Part shown: in pieces, positions 1 to 11,350 of the stretch | How the letters are laid out: each line of letters opens with the position of its first letter | Numbering within the stretch: position 1 is the stretch's first letter | Assembly: GCF_018873765.1 (NCBI RefSeq) | Contig: NC_057926.1 | Span: 50,645,043 to 50,709,042 of the forward strand | From: Telopea speciosissima | Lineage: Eukaryota > Streptophyta > Magnoliopsida > Proteales > Proteaceae | DNA: 64,000 bases | Direction: 5' to 3' | Program-made: the position numbers and the translations under genes | The notes under the pieces: generated by a model | The model's database searches: none | The model's input: the letters and a program-made list of their open reading frames with translations, nothing else | What the model was told of the DNA's origin: nothing

Positions 1-31
1 AGATTTGGGCCGACCCAATATTCCCTGGAAT

Positions 32-44
32 ATATATATAGATA
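32..44 (-). promoter_or_regulatory. TATA-type promoter of a peptide-gene copy outside the window
   Basis: A TATATATA stretch on the minus strand lies in sequence homologous to the promoter of the secreted-peptide gene at 8453-8734, whose TATA box is at 8807-8814. In that gene the start codon is 73 bases downstream of the TATA box, so the matching gene here would begin off the left edge. Seen: the homology and the TATA stretch. Inferred: the missing gene. Confidence 0.5.
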
Positions 45-1194
45 TATGCATGGATCTAGTGTTCTTTTAACCACGGTCAAGGGATTCTGATGTTCAATCA
101 ATGTTGAGGATATCGCATAACTTAGAGGGTATTATCGACCCTTCATAAATAAGGACAGAGAAATATGATTGTCCTTTTTCTTCATCACGTGGTGAAGGAA
201 AAATTCCACTTATGTGCATAATTAGGAAGTTTTGGAAAGGTTCATTTGTCTTACACCCCGGCTTTGTCAAGTCCACCCAAAGTCTTGAAAATGTTCATTT
301 TGGCATCTTTGACTTTTTATTACATCCTCCGCTCTGTCAAATGCACCCAAAGGTCACAAAGTCTTCATTCTAGGTCGAGGGTGGGTGAACCCTATAATCT
401 ATCAATGGAAGAAAACTTTCCCTCATTTATCATCTCGACTTCTTATTACACCAACTTCCTAAGGTGAAAGCAACATCTTGAACATGTAAAATTACCGTTG
501 AACCCTCCTGAAACCAAAATCCCATCCGTGTTCATGCTTTTGCATGTGTTTTCATTGACACCCACTCTGGTGCACAAGCAACACAATCAAGCAGCGATCT
601 CTTGTCTTTTTCATTTGATGGAGGGAGTGGTGGAGGAGAGAGAAATTTAGACCTCAAACTGTCTTATTTCATATGCCCTTGATCATCAAAATAAAGATAA
701 CCATGGCCACATCACTTTGGTCAACAACGAATACCCTCACCCACCTAACAATTACATCCTCAAACCCTCTATCTATAAGAACTTAAGAGTGGTAATTGGT
801 GGTGCCCCTCATGTTCTAGTTGTCAAAATATTTCTATCTAACACAAATTTTGTCTATCAAACAAAACACAAAAATCTTGGTGCAATGTTGAAGGATTATA
901 TATTAATTAATTCAATGTATGCTATGACAGAGAGATGTCTCTGTGAATAGTAAGTGCTCTCGATCATTGGCTAATCTCAATAACCACCTCTAAGTAGTGG
1001 AGACCACTCACCTTAATTGAAGAGAAAATGTAAACAAATGGATCAATAACATATGGGCTCACCGGTGGGCTATGTTAAGCCCATTATAGTTAAGTGACCA
1101 CTTTCAGCTTGCCCTGTTGTTTTGAGTTCCACTTACAAAGGAAAGGTATTTTGGTCATTCAGAATTTTATGATGGCAAGGGAGCATTTGTTGTT

Positions 1195-2449
1195 GGGTAG
1201 ATGGTAGCAGTGCGTATGTTCCGTGACCTTATTCTTACATTTCTTGTATTGTATCCGTATATTTGAGATGAGGGTAATCATAACCGTCCAATGAATTTTG
1301 ACTCAATGACTGGTTCCTAGATGTTCTGGTGAGAACCCCTCCTATCTTCATCATCCCCATCACTTGATATCGAGGCCTGTCTTTGTCCGTCCTGCAAAGA
1401 CCTAACGAAGCCACCGCTGCATCTCTAACCCCCCCCCCCCCCCTTTCTCTCTGGAATTTGGGAATAACAATATTTACTGCTGCCATCATTGTTTAGAACT
1501 GGTTACAAAACTGGGAATCTCAAATCTGCAATAAATTGTGATTATGTGAAGAATTACAAGTTCGTTGCAATGTTTGATGCAGATTTCAACCAAACCCAGA
1601 TTACCTTAAAAAGGATGGTTGGATTTATTGAATAAAAGACACAAGGTTTAGAGTTTCACAACTCCAGATACCTTCCTCCACTATGGTGTTTTCCTTTGTT
1701 TGGGTGTTTGTAGAACCTTAACCCAAAGAAAAAAGAAAAACTTTTAACTCTTTTTTTTTCCCCCTTGCTGCAGGAATGAAATTAGAGTTTAATAGGGTCT
1801 TTAGATTTCTGACTAGGAGATCTGGTTTTTGGTATTGCAACCTTAAATAATTTCTCATATTTTTCATGTTTTTCGAGATCTGACCCTTCTGGGTTTTTAA
1901 CATTTGTTGGGCATTTCAACATTTTAGGGTTCCATTTCTTGCTTTTTTTTTAGTGTTTCGTAACTTTTGTTTTCTACGTTTCTAATCAATCAGAGAGGGG
2001 GGGGGGGTTTAATGGCTCCAAGATCGGATTTTTGTGTTGGTGGACTAAGAAAACAATTAATGGAACTCCATGAGAACCTAAACTACTCTATTGTGGAGAT
2101 TGATGGTCCCAAAGGATCGGTGACGCTGAAATCCACTGAAACAAAGTAGAGTGTCACACCACCACTGTGAAAACCAGAAAAACCAAGGGGGTGGGGCAAA
2201 GGGCGGATGTAGGGCCGGGAAAAAGAATGTATAGTGGTAAAGGAGGGAGGTAACAGGTTGAGCGAGAATCACAGTCTAATATGGGAGTTGCAGAGAATAA
2301 TTAAAGATAAAAACAGTAACTGCCTATCTCGGTTAATTGAGAGAAACATATTCAATGACTACGATTTAGTGTAACTAAATCAACGGTTGGGTTTGATCAA
2401 CGTCCTGTATACTTATTTTTACACACGTCTTGCGACCTTTTAGTGCGCC
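1195..2449. mobile_element. 1.25 kb insertion with 9-bp TSD, possible Mutator-like element carrying gene-like DNA
   Basis: Block B keeps the empty site with a single TTTGTTGTT. Here that 9-mer occurs at 1186-1194 and again at 2450-2458, bracketing 1,255 bp. A 9-bp target duplication is typical of Mutator-superfamily elements. The ends (GGGTAGATGG and TTTAGTGCGCC) do not form an obvious terminal inverted repeat, so it could be a non-TIR Mutator-like element or a decayed one. The interior has a poly-C run (about 1430-1443), leader-like sequence and a short ORF at 2012-2149, reminiscent of a captured gene fragment. Confidence 0.65.
2012..2149 (+). CDS. Short ORF inside the 1.25 kb insertion, unknown
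   Basis: This 45-codon ORF begins MAPRSDFCVGG and contains VEIDGPKGSVTLKS before its stop. I do not recognise it. It is preceded by a G-rich tract and a leader-like AT-rich region, and lies wholly inside the insertion at 1195-2449. It may be a fragment of a host gene carried by the element, or chance. It has no signal peptide, membrane segment or known motif. Confidence 0.2.
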   Translation: MAPRSDFCVGGLRKQLMELHENLNYSIVEIDGPKGSVTLKSTETK

Positions 2450-2917
2450 TTTGTTGTTTTCTAGATCCACGAGTATGGGTTTCTTTGGCCAAGACAGGTA
2501 TTTTTTTTTTTCTCTCCTTATTTATTTATTTAATTAATTTATTTTAAGTATATAAATAATTAGTTTAATTATTGGAGCATAATTAGACTAATTTGTAGTT
2601 AATTAATTATTTTCATGGTGTACATATTCCTTTTTACTGTCCTTTCTCAATTATTTTTCTCATGTCATTGTTAGTCAGAATTTTTGTAACGACTTCCAGA
2701 ATATTCTTTTTACACAGTTGTATCGTCAAAATGAATTTCTTATTACACAAATATCATGCGGATTACGTTAGCCAATCCCAACCCTCCAAACAGAATCTTT
2801 TATTGTGGAGTCCGATTAACGCCTAATCTGTGTCACTGGATTCCATTTACTGTAAATACGTAATTTTGACCCTCGGTGCCCCAAAATTCCTTGCAAATCC
2901 CGTCGGGCAATCTCAAC

Positions 2918-3934
2918 CTTAGTTAGTAAGTTCGGGAACAGCAATTGAACGGGAACGGATACGTACGGCAATTAAACGGACTAGACGGTAATAATACTTT
3001 TCAAAAATCCGGTTTAATAAAATGCATACGGTAATAATACGGTACGCATTTAATACGGGTATAATACGGCATAGACGATAATAATACTTTAAAAAAAACG
3101 GACATATATTCATTATATAACATGCATTCATCACCTAATAAACAAAATAATATCATGATTTTATGAACTAAAATAAACACAATAATATAATATGCTATAT
3201 AACATCTCTAAGATTATCATTTAACATACCAAAATATCAATAATCTACAAGAAATGAATGTAGATTGTCTGAAAATGAGATGAGCAAGTTGATTACCTTA
3301 TCATTAAATCATTCTTTCAACATTACATTTCTTATTATCTACAATGAGATAACCATATATTTTTAACCAGATGTGTTCTTGTGAAGGGGGGATGAGTTCC
3401 CACTTCCCACTAATTAACCAACACAAGACAAGAGGGAGAGTTCCAGATATGGATCTCCACTGTACACATTAGCAACAAGAGACAGAAAAACAAGAATAAA
3501 ATAGAATAGAGATTGAGCCGTTCTCGCCAATATCACACCAGATTCATTTGCTTCACTACCACCATCAAAGTTTAAAGACCAGAGAAACAAGAGGAGAGTA
3601 CAAGACTTAAGTGCTGCTTTGTTGAACGGAGATGTGGAGGATGATTGGAGATGGAGGGCGGCTACTGTTGCCTGCTACGGTTGGATGTTCAACGCAAATC
3701 GAAAGGGACGAAAGGGAAAGTGAAATCATTTTCCTAAATTCTAATCTTTTGGGTATTTTTTTTTTATTTTAAAAAAAACGTATAATATGCATATTATACG
3801 GGTATAATACTCGTTTGATTAAAAAACATATTTTTTAATAAAAATATGGGAAAATATGGAAACGTGAGTATTATACGTTTAAAAATATGGGGACGCATAT
3901 AATACACGTATTATACCCGAATTTACTAACTAAG
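2918..3934. mobile_element. 1.0 kb non-autonomous DNA transposon, hAT-like
   Basis: The terminal inverted repeats read CTTAGTTAGTAAGTTCGGG at the left and, on the opposite strand at the right, CTTAGTTAGTAAATTCGGG. Flanking sequence shows an 8-bp duplication with one mismatch, ATCTCAAC (2910-2917) and ATCCCAAC (3935-3942), which suggests the hAT superfamily. Block B lacks the element. The interior is rich in ATACGG and TATAATACG motifs and codes for nothing. The right edge of the window (to about 63990) carries the same terminal motif. Confidence 0.7.
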
Positions 3935-4130
3935 ATCCCAACCCTCATAAGAGAAAGGTGTCAGTATATATACATTAATGTCGAAAGTTATAGTTGTTTT
4001 GATTAGATGCAGGTATTCAGGTAAAAATTCATTAATTTATATGAGTATGTTTTCATTTTTTGAAATCTACATATTTAAAATTATTACCATCCGTTTCCAT
4101 TTTTTCGTCGTTATCTATTTTTCTTATTTA

Positions 4131-4452
4131 GTGGTCGTTTGTTTGATCGGGAGAATAGGGTGGGAATGTTGTGGGATTGGATCCTACCTTTTAAAACAAT
4201 GGTGAAATTTTTACTTTGCTCATGAATAGTAACCAAAGTCCTCTGTTTTTTGTAGGACTTTGGATAGCATAGGACTGAGATTTTCAAGTGCCACGTCAGC
4301 AGATAAAACATTTAATGTTGTTTCGTGAGCTTTTGTAAGTTCATTACTCTTAGGTTAAACAAACAAGGTTGGAGTAAGATTTTAAAGTACCACATTAGTA
4401 TTTTTCCACTCCAATTTTTTCATCCCACCTAAGTCCCCGTCAAACAAACAGG
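4131..4452. mobile_element. hAT-like MITE, copy in block A
   Basis: The ends are inverted: the left reads GTCGTTTGTTTGATCGGGA, and the right, on the other strand, reads CCTGTTTGTTTGACGGGGA. The ~320-bp interior is non-coding. The same element is at the matching place in block B, so it was inserted before the duplication. Confidence 0.55.
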
Positions 4453-5023
4453 TTTTTGATCGTAATATTCAAAGCTTTGTGGCATTTAAAACCCATACCA
4501 TCCGTTTCCTATTTTTTGTCATCCACATGTTTGCAAACTATGATTTGGACTTCAAAGCACATCTAATATCTATTTACTAATCTCCAATTTGAACTCACCG
4601 TGTGGGTAGCTATGACGAGAATGGATCATGTATGTGCAAGTGAACATACATTTTAGAGTCAATCATATGTTTATTTTGTTTCCATAAATATCCGTCCTCT
4701 CGTTATAAATGACAAAAATAAGATAGATGATTGCCGAACTCGGCTATGACTTTGCATCTAATAATCACTATAAAGATCATAAAAAAAAAAAAGTCTTTCC
4801 TTTTATTTATTTATTTTTCAGAGTACAAGCATAATATCTTACTAAAGAAAATACCTATTGAAATATAGGCTTACCTTATGAACCATGTAGCAGAGACTTT
4901 CTTCCTTCATTTTGGAGAGAGAGGAATGAACTACCAGAAATTTATTAATAAACTCAAAACTCAACATTATTAATTAATTATGTAGGATTTACAACCAGAA
5001 GTGGCGGGCACGCAAAGATAGAA

Positions 5024-5285
5024 TTAAGATGAAGGAGGAATGCGACGACTCAACGAGCCGTTTATTGGCCCAGGATCTGGACCTGTTCCGGGACCTTGAT
5101 TTAAGAACTTCCGATGAATCAAAATCTTTGTTACCGGAGCTTCGGTTTTAAAAATTTCTGGATCCAGTTTGGTGCTGGGACTGGTGAGATAATCTCCAAA
5201 TCCATTGCTGGGTCGAGCAGATGAGGCCGGAGAAGAAAGAAGAAAAAGAAGATGCAAGACAGATTGATAAAACAATCAAAGTGAA
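5024..5285 (-). pseudogene. Secreted small-protein gene copy, 5' truncated and frameshifted
   Basis: Translation matches the gene at 11925-12218: the ARPSNGFGDYL block, then TKLDPE, EAPVTKILIHRK, and the tail GPGTGPDPGPINGSLSRR ending IPPSS. Two lesions break it. Homology stops at about 5285, so the start codon and first half of the signal peptide are gone and replaced by unrelated sequence. A 2-base difference in the CT-rich stretch between the signal peptide and the ARP block shifts frame relative to the intact copy. There is no in-frame ATG and no TATA box. The reading frame after the lesion is fully open and its C-terminus is nearly identical to the third copy, so the damage looks recent. 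Confidence 0.75.
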
Positions 5286-6049
5286 CTTTTAACTGAATTT
5301 TAAAAATCAGACAACTTTTTAACCGTACCCGACTTTTTCAAACGTACCCGAACTTTAAACCAGATCCGAACTTTTCAAACCCTAATCGAATGTTTAAAAC
5401 ATTAGACGAACTTTTTGTCCGACTTTTTTTTTAAACTTTTAGTCCCTCTTCTTCATCTGATATTTCCTCTGTTTCGCTCGAGATTTTGGGCACAGGTTAC
5501 CATACCTTGCTTGGCCGACCCAAAACCTCCGACCTTAACACCAGGTGAGAGTCTCTCTCCCTCTCTGATTCTTTCTCATTTTCTACCCAGATAGACATAA
5601 GCAGCAATGGATGGCTAAAAAGAACCTCCGCCTGCCTCTCTGTTTCTCATCAAATTCTTCCAATATTGGCAGAGATTTCCCTCTGTCTCTCTTGCAACAA
5701 GTCTGTTTTTCCGCAATGAGTTCTTCTTGTTAAATCAGGTGGTTATCGGTTGGGTTTGATAGAGAGAATTAAGATAATAGCTATCATCATCTAATCCCGA
5801 ATTTCAAGTAGATTGGATCAGAGAGAGTATTTGCAGAGATTTCTCTCTCTTCCTTCTTCTTTGTCTGTTAGTTTCACTCTTCTTGTTCCATACATGCCCT
5901 TCACTTTCTACTTGAATCCTTCTATTACTTGGGTTTTGCTCAATCAGATGGGTAAAGCCAAATAAGGTATTACTTCTTTCTGCATTAGATAGATAGGCTA
6001 GTATTAATGGACTGTGATAAGGCATAAATCACCCCACCAATCAGAAGCT
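5286..6049. other. Unique intergenic sequence, no gene seen
   Basis: This replaces the expected promoter of the broken peptide gene. It starts with several short direct repeats of the type AACTTTTTAACCGTACCCGA and then becomes CT-rich. The phrase GGCCGACCCAA near 5513 also occurs at the left edge of the window. No convincing ORF is present. Confidence 0.5.
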
Positions 6050-6258
6050 GAAACATGGCTGAGCCGAGGACAGTTCGCCTAGCAAATAGACCCGTGCGGG
6101 GTCGAGCCGATCCGACCACTAACAAATCGGACATTCGGACTTCCGTGTACCGATCACCCATGCCCAGGCGCCGCCCTCGGGACCGACCTCACACCGTGGC
6201 GAGGTTGGGCCCGAGCATTGAGGCCACGGCCACGGTGGTGACCACCTAGGGACCGGAA

Positions 6259-6321
<63 letters not shown>

Positions 6322-6785
6322 ACCAGAACGGCCGACCACCGAGGCCGAACCCTTCACCCAAGCTATCTTAACGGCCCGTCGGAAATCACGGGGCCACGTC
6401 AGCACAACCCGAGAATCACGGGATGAGGATCGAGGCACAATCTTGACGCGATACTGAATCGCACTCCCGTCAGGACTCGTACCTTAGCGAGAGTCCGACT
6501 CCGAAAATAACTCTCTACTTCGCTCTACGCGAGAGAGCCTTCCAAAAGAAGAACTCCTGTCATACTAGGACTCTCCCAACCGCCTCACCTCTTCCTATAA
6601 ATACCCAGGTATGGAACTCAAACGCTCATCTCACTTTTCACTAAGCTGTTACGCTGTTGCACTGGAGACCTGACTTGAGCGTCGGAGATTCCTAGGCGAA
6701 CCACACCGGCTCACTTGCGCTCACTCGGTTTTGCGAGGCTCATCGTGGCGAACCGGGCACGGAGGTTTTCTGCACGCTGTTGAAA
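6050..6785 (+). mobile_element. Gypsy-type LTR, probably solo
   Basis: This GC-rich block differs sharply from its AT-rich neighbours. It has a promoter-like TATAAATACCC at about 6597 followed by the phrase GACTTGAGCGTCGGAG near 6671, which is characteristic of the transcribed part of plant Ty3/gypsy LTRs. No gag or pol follows, so a solo LTR is likely. TGAAA occurs at both flanks (about 6051 and 6780) and could be a target duplication, but the termini are not canonical TG...CA and are uncertain by a few bases. Confidence 0.6.
6261..6320 (+). repeat. Homopolymer of 60 C
   Basis: Sixty consecutive C residues lie inside the gypsy-type LTR. The complementary G run could form quadruplex structures. 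The length may be wrong, because homopolymers are a known weak point of sequencing and assembly. Confidence 0.85.
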
Positions 6786-8200
6786 TGCATGGGTTGTGTT
6801 GTTGATAATAAAAAACAATAGAAAGCATGGAGATGGTAACTGATTGGCCTGGTGTAGGGTTGAGTGGAGCAGGGTATGGGGACGGTGTAATGGTGATTTA
6901 ATGATGGGGGTAAATTAGTAAAATACAAGCAATTTGAGTCATGAACAAATGAATCCATTTCCCAGATTCACTTGTTCCATGGCCTTGGTTTTAGTTCTTT
7001 GGCTTTGCTGCCTATGGCATACTATATATTGCTCTCCTTCCATCAACAACCATTCTATGGGCAAAAATCATAACTAATGAAAATCTATTTCCCACACCCA
7101 TATCATTGGTGATGCAATAGAAGACCCCACAACCATATCATTGGTTAAGTTCTGTTTTAGAAGAACTAGGGAGAGTGCCTTTAATATAAAATGAGCTTAG
7201 GAAATTAATGGGGCAAGTAACTTGAAAAATGTAATTAAGCCAGTGGAGAGTCCATGCAACCAATTGAAAATCGATAATCTGATAGATCAATCACCCTTTT
7301 GGTTGGTCACATGTCAAATTTTGATATTTTTACTTTTCCCCATATATAAGAGCTGATTTGTTTTAAAAAATTTCGCATGGATGGGGGCTGATAGACCTTA
7401 CTAGATGCTAAAATTTGAGTACCAAATATGTTGTCATGTGGCAGTTATGACATGCATGTATTGCTTGGAAGAAGGATGGGTGTTTTATTGCCCCCTTCCA
7501 TTAAAAAACACCATTATAAAATGTTTATCTCACATTTTATCCACTCCCAGTGCTTCAGGCTAAAATTTGTTAATTCCTTGGATCAAATTCGCACAGACAA
7601 CTTATTTTTACCCTCCATATATTCGAGGGAGGATGCTGGACAAAATGGTCCTTTGATTTGTGATCAATGTTATTAAGAATTAACAATGCAATAGAACAAC
7701 CATAGCAAAAAAGAAAAAAGAGGGAATTTGCACATACACACATAATAATTTACATGGTTCACCCAAAAGATGGGCTATGTCCTACATTAGAGCAAGCTTC
7801 CACTATTCTGACACAAAAATTACAAACCCTAACACATACATCCTTATGAGATCACTTTCCTATATGGGCAAGAGTTCTTTGTGGGGGAGGGGAGTGCACA
7901 TGGAAGGGGGTGTGATTTCCACCTTCCATTGGGGGTAGGGTGGTCATTTCAACCCTCACTGTATCTAGCTATGAGTGGTACACTCCCGCACAAGAATCTC
8001 TTCTCCTCCCTATACATAGAGTTTTGACGTATTACAATATGGAGAAACCTTTATCCTTGATAATGCAAAATTACTCCCAATATAAACAACTCCCAAAAAA
8101 TTCAGAATGGGACCATCAATATTGGAGAAAAGTAACTAGTACTTAGTCAAACTTCACAAATAACAAGTTTGTGGTGGCTATGGTTACATCAAATGCGCAT
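6786..8200. other. Intergenic DNA without recognisable genes
   Basis: AT-rich sequence with ORFs of at most about 80 codons, none with a motif or composition suggesting a protein. From about 8160 it merges into DNA homologous to the 3' flank of the other peptide-gene copies, and a short TTA repeat lies near 8217-8238. Confidence 0.5.
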
Positions 8201-8409
8201 CTAACGGTCACTATAATGATTATTATTATTATTATTATGATTAGTAGAAGCAGAGTATCTTACTACATAAATTTACTATTGAAAGCTTAACTTATGGACT
8301 GTGTAGCAGATTACTTTCTCTCTTTATATTCGAGGGAGCGAGATTAGTTACAAGAATTTAAATTAAAAACATTTAGAACTCAACATTACGTAGGATATAC
8401 GACCAGAGG

Positions 8410-8411
<2 letters not shown>

Positions 8412-8441
<30 letters not shown>
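8412..8441 (+). repeat. (GA)n microsatellite in the 3' flank of the peptide gene
   Basis: About 15 GA units end 11 bases from the stop codon of the minus-strand gene at 8453-8734, so they probably lie in its 3' untranslated region as a (TC)n tract. The other copies lack it. Confidence 0.9.
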
Positions 8442-8443
<2 letters not shown>

Positions 8444-8452
8444 AATGTCTCG

Positions 8453-8734
8453 CTAATTGCAACACTTCCCAGGCGTTTTCCCATTTGGCCCAGTTCCCCC
8501 TGGAGGTCCCCCGCTACCATCAACAGTTATAAGCTTCCGAGGAACAAAAAACTTTGTTACCGGAGCTCCAGAATACTCCACTTCAGAAAAACTTGGATCC
8601 AATTTGGTGTTGGGATTGGTGAGATAATCTCGAAATCCACTGCCGGGTCGAGCACATGAAGCTGGAGAAGATGCAGCAAGACAGATTAAAAAAACAATCA
8701 AAGTGATAAAATAAAAGCGATTCAGATTCTCCAT
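8453..8734 (-). CDS. Small secreted protein, candidate peptide precursor (copy B)
   Basis: A 93-residue protein starting MENLNRFYF. Residues 1-24 form a hydrophobic signal peptide (FITLIVFLICLAASS), followed by PASCARPGSGFRDYL, TNPNTKLDPSF, SGAPVTKFFVPRK, and a Gly/Pro-rich tail GSGGPPGGTGPNGKTPGK ending in CCN. An upstream in-frame ATG exists, but this start matches that of copy C and places the signal peptide at the N-terminus, 73 bases after a TATA box. Size, signal peptide, variable middle and short Gly/Pro tail fit precursors of plant signalling peptides. The TGPN core faintly recalls CLE peptides, but the flanking CLE residues are absent. No established family is recognised. The C-terminus differs entirely from copies A and C after the GP motif. 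Confidence 0.7.
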   Translation of the reverse strand: MENLNRFYFITLIVFLICLAASSPASCARPGSGFRDYLTNPNTKLDPSFSEVEYSGAPVTKFFVPRKLITVDGSGGPPGGTGPNGKTPGKCCN

Positions 8735-8806
8735 TACTGACTGGCAAAGGATGATAAGCCAGCCAATGTTCAAATCTCTTACACAATGAGGGAGAAGCCT
8801 CTGGCT

Positions 8807-8814
8807 TTTATATA
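8807..8814 (-). promoter_or_regulatory. TATA box of peptide gene copy B
   Basis: TATATAAA on the minus strand lies 73 bases before the start codon, implying a leader of roughly 40-45 bases. The sequence further upstream is shared with the left edge of the window. Confidence 0.65.
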
Positions 8815-10226
8815 TAGATATGTGCATATGGATCGAGTTTTCCTTTAGCCACGGTCAAGGGATTCTTAGGTTCAATCGACGTTGAGGGTATCGTATAACT
8901 TAAAAGGTATTATCGACCCTTCATAAATAAGGACAAAAAAGGATGATATATTATCCTTCTCCTTCATCACGTGGTGAAAAAAAAATTCCCCCTATATGCA
9001 TAATTGGGACCGCTTTGTCAAGTCCACCTAAAGTCTTGAAAATGTTCATTTTGGCATCTTTGACTTCTTAATACATCCTCCGCTCAGTCAAGTGCACCCA
9101 AGGCTCACAAAGTCATCATTCTAGGTCGAGGGTGGGTGAGCCCTAATCTATCAATGGAAGAAAACTTTCCCATATTCATTTATCATCTTGACTTCTTATA
9201 GCACCTATTTCCTAAGGTGAAAGCAACATCTTGAAAAGGTTCATTTTTTTCGTTTCTGGTAGGGAAGAACTCTGCTTAGTCTCGCGATTCTTGCATCAGA
9301 CATGAGCATGCAAAATTACCGTTAAACCTTCCTAAAATCAAAATCTCATCCGTGTTCATGCTTTTGCGCGTGCTCTCATTGACACTCGTACTAGTACACA
9401 AGTAACACGTCCAAGCAGCGATCTCTTGCCTTTTTTATTTGATGGAGGGAATCGGGGAGGAGAGAGAAATTTAGACCTCAAACTGTCTTGTTTCATATGT
9501 CCTTGGTCATCAAAAAAAAGATAAGCATAGCCACACCAGTTTGGTCAACAAGTAATACCCTCGCCCACCTAAAAATTACATCCTCAGACCCTCTTAACTA
9601 TAAGAACTTAAGAGTGGTAATCGGTGGTGCCCCTCGTGTTCTAGTTGTCAAAGTATTTCTATCTAACACAAATTTTGTGTATCAAACAAAACACAAAAAT
9701 CTTTGCGCAATGTTGAAGGATTATATATTAATAGAAGGTGCCCACGGTCATAGGTTAATCTCAATAACCACCTCTAGTAGTGGAGACCACTCACCTTAAT
9801 TGAAGGAAAAATGTAAATAAATGGACCAATAATATATGGGCTCTCCGGTGGATTATGTTAGTTAGGCCCATTGTAATTAAGTGACCACTTTAACTTGTTC
9901 TATCGTTTTGAGTTCCACTTACAAAGGGAGGGTATTTTGGTCATTCAGAATTTTATGATGGCAAGGGAGCATTTGTTGTTTTGTAGATCCAAGAGTGTAG
10001 GCTTCTTTGGCCAATACAGGTTTTTTTTTTTCTCTCATTTTTTATTTATTTAATTAGTTTATTTTAAGTATATAAATAATTAGTTTAATTATTGGAGCTT
10101 AATTAAACTAACTAGCAGTTAATTAATTATTTTCATAGTGTATTCCTCTTTACTGTCCTTTCTTAATCATTTTTCTCATGTGACTGTTTGTCAAAATTTT
10201 TGTAACGAATTTTAAAATATTATTTT

Positions 10227-10610
10227 GGGTAAATTATACGTCATCTCCTGATTTTCAAATGAAACTCTGATCACCCCCTGATTTTTTTAAAAACTCAAAT
10301 CACCCCTGGTTTAGACCCCAATATGACAAATTAGTTCCTACCGTTAGTTTTATGTTATTAAATGATGATGTCAAGCCAGTTAAATAAATTTAAATCTCTA
10401 AACTACCCTTGACCAATGTTGAAAATGAAGGAAGGGTAGTATTATAAATTTAATTCTAATGTTTTAGTACTAGGGTAAAATGGTCCTTTCACACCAATAA
10501 CTAACAGCAGACTACCACCGTTACTGTAGAGGGGGTGATTTGAGTTTTTTCAAAAACCAAGGGGTGATCTGAATTTCGATTAAAAACCAGGGGGTGACAT
10601 GTAATTTACC
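10227..10610. mobile_element. 384-bp MITE with perfect 10-bp TSD, Mutator type
   Basis: The terminal inverted repeats start GGGTAAATTATACGTCA and, on the other strand at the right end, GGTAAATTACATGTCACCCC. The flanking ATATTATTTT is repeated exactly at 10217-10226 and 10611-10620. Block A has no element at the corresponding site near 2705. The outward phrases ATCACCCCCTGATTTTT and ACCAGGGGGTGAC are typical of a MITE family widespread in plants. The interior is non-coding. Confidence 0.85.
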
Positions 10611-11076
10611 ATATTATTTTACGTTATATCGTCAAAATGAATTTCGTTTCACATAAATATCATGCGGATTATGTTAGCCAATCCCAACCCTCCAAACAAA
10701 ATCTTTTATTGTGGAGTCCTATTAAAGCCCAATGTAAGTCACTAGATTCCATTTACTATAAATAGGTAATTTTAACCCTTGGTGCCCCAAAATTCCTTGC
10801 AAATCCCGTCGGGCAGTCCTGACCCTCGAAACAAAATCTTTTCTATGGGAGTCCAATTGATGCCCAATCAGTGTCATTGGATTCCACTCATAAAAGAGAG
10901 GTGCCAGAATATATGCATTAATGTCGGAAGTTATAATTGTTTTGAACATTAGATGAAGGTATTCAGGTAAAAATCCATCAATTTATATGAGTATGTTATC
11001 GTTTTTTGAAATCTAAAAATTTAAAACTTTTAATGTCCGTTTCCATTTTTTTGTCATTATATGTTATTCTTATTTA

Positions 11077-11350
11077 GTGGTCGTTTGTTTGACGGGGAGA
11101 ATGGGGTGGAAATGTTGTGGGATTGGATCCCACCCTTTAAAATATGGGTGGAATTTTTACTTTGCCCATGAATAGTAACAAAGTCTTTTGCTTTTTGTGG
11201 GCTGAGATTTTCAAGTGCCACATTAGCAGACAAAACAGTTAATGTTGTTCCCTGAGCTTTTGTAAGTTCGCTATTCCTAAATTAAACAAACAAGGTTGGG
11301 GTGAGATTTTGAAATGCCACATCCCACCTAAGTCCCCATCAAACAAACAG
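11077..11350. mobile_element. hAT-like MITE, copy in block B
   Basis: The same element as at 4131-4452, with inverted ends GTCGTTTGTTTGACGGGGA and TCCCCATCAAACAAACAG. It is about 45 bp shorter than the block A copy because of internal deletions. Confidence 0.55.

Larger units (their letters stand above)
40..5285. repeat. Duplicated block A of the peptide cluster
   Basis: This block is collinear with block B (about 8806-12230). Matching parts are 40-1194 with 8815-9980, 2450-2917 with 9975-10820, and 3935-5275 with 10870-12170. Removing the two insertions here (1195-2449 and 2918-3934) and the MITE in block B (10227-10610) leaves both at about 2.95-3.0 kb. It runs from the promoter of one peptide gene, through intergenic DNA, to the 3' region and body of the next. 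Short ORFs near 717-950 and 9488-9799 are shared by the blocks but show no coding-type conservation. Confidence 0.85.

Noticed and set aside
717..950. ORF also found in the duplicate block at 9488-9799 (NLRVVIGGAP...)
   Set aside because: The ORF is shared only because the whole block is duplicated; changes are as frequent at first and second codon positions as at third, and there is no start, motif or signal in common.
6119..6438. Poly-Gly ORFs on the minus strand across the C60 tract
   Set aside because: The Gly runs are translations of the homopolymer within an LTR.
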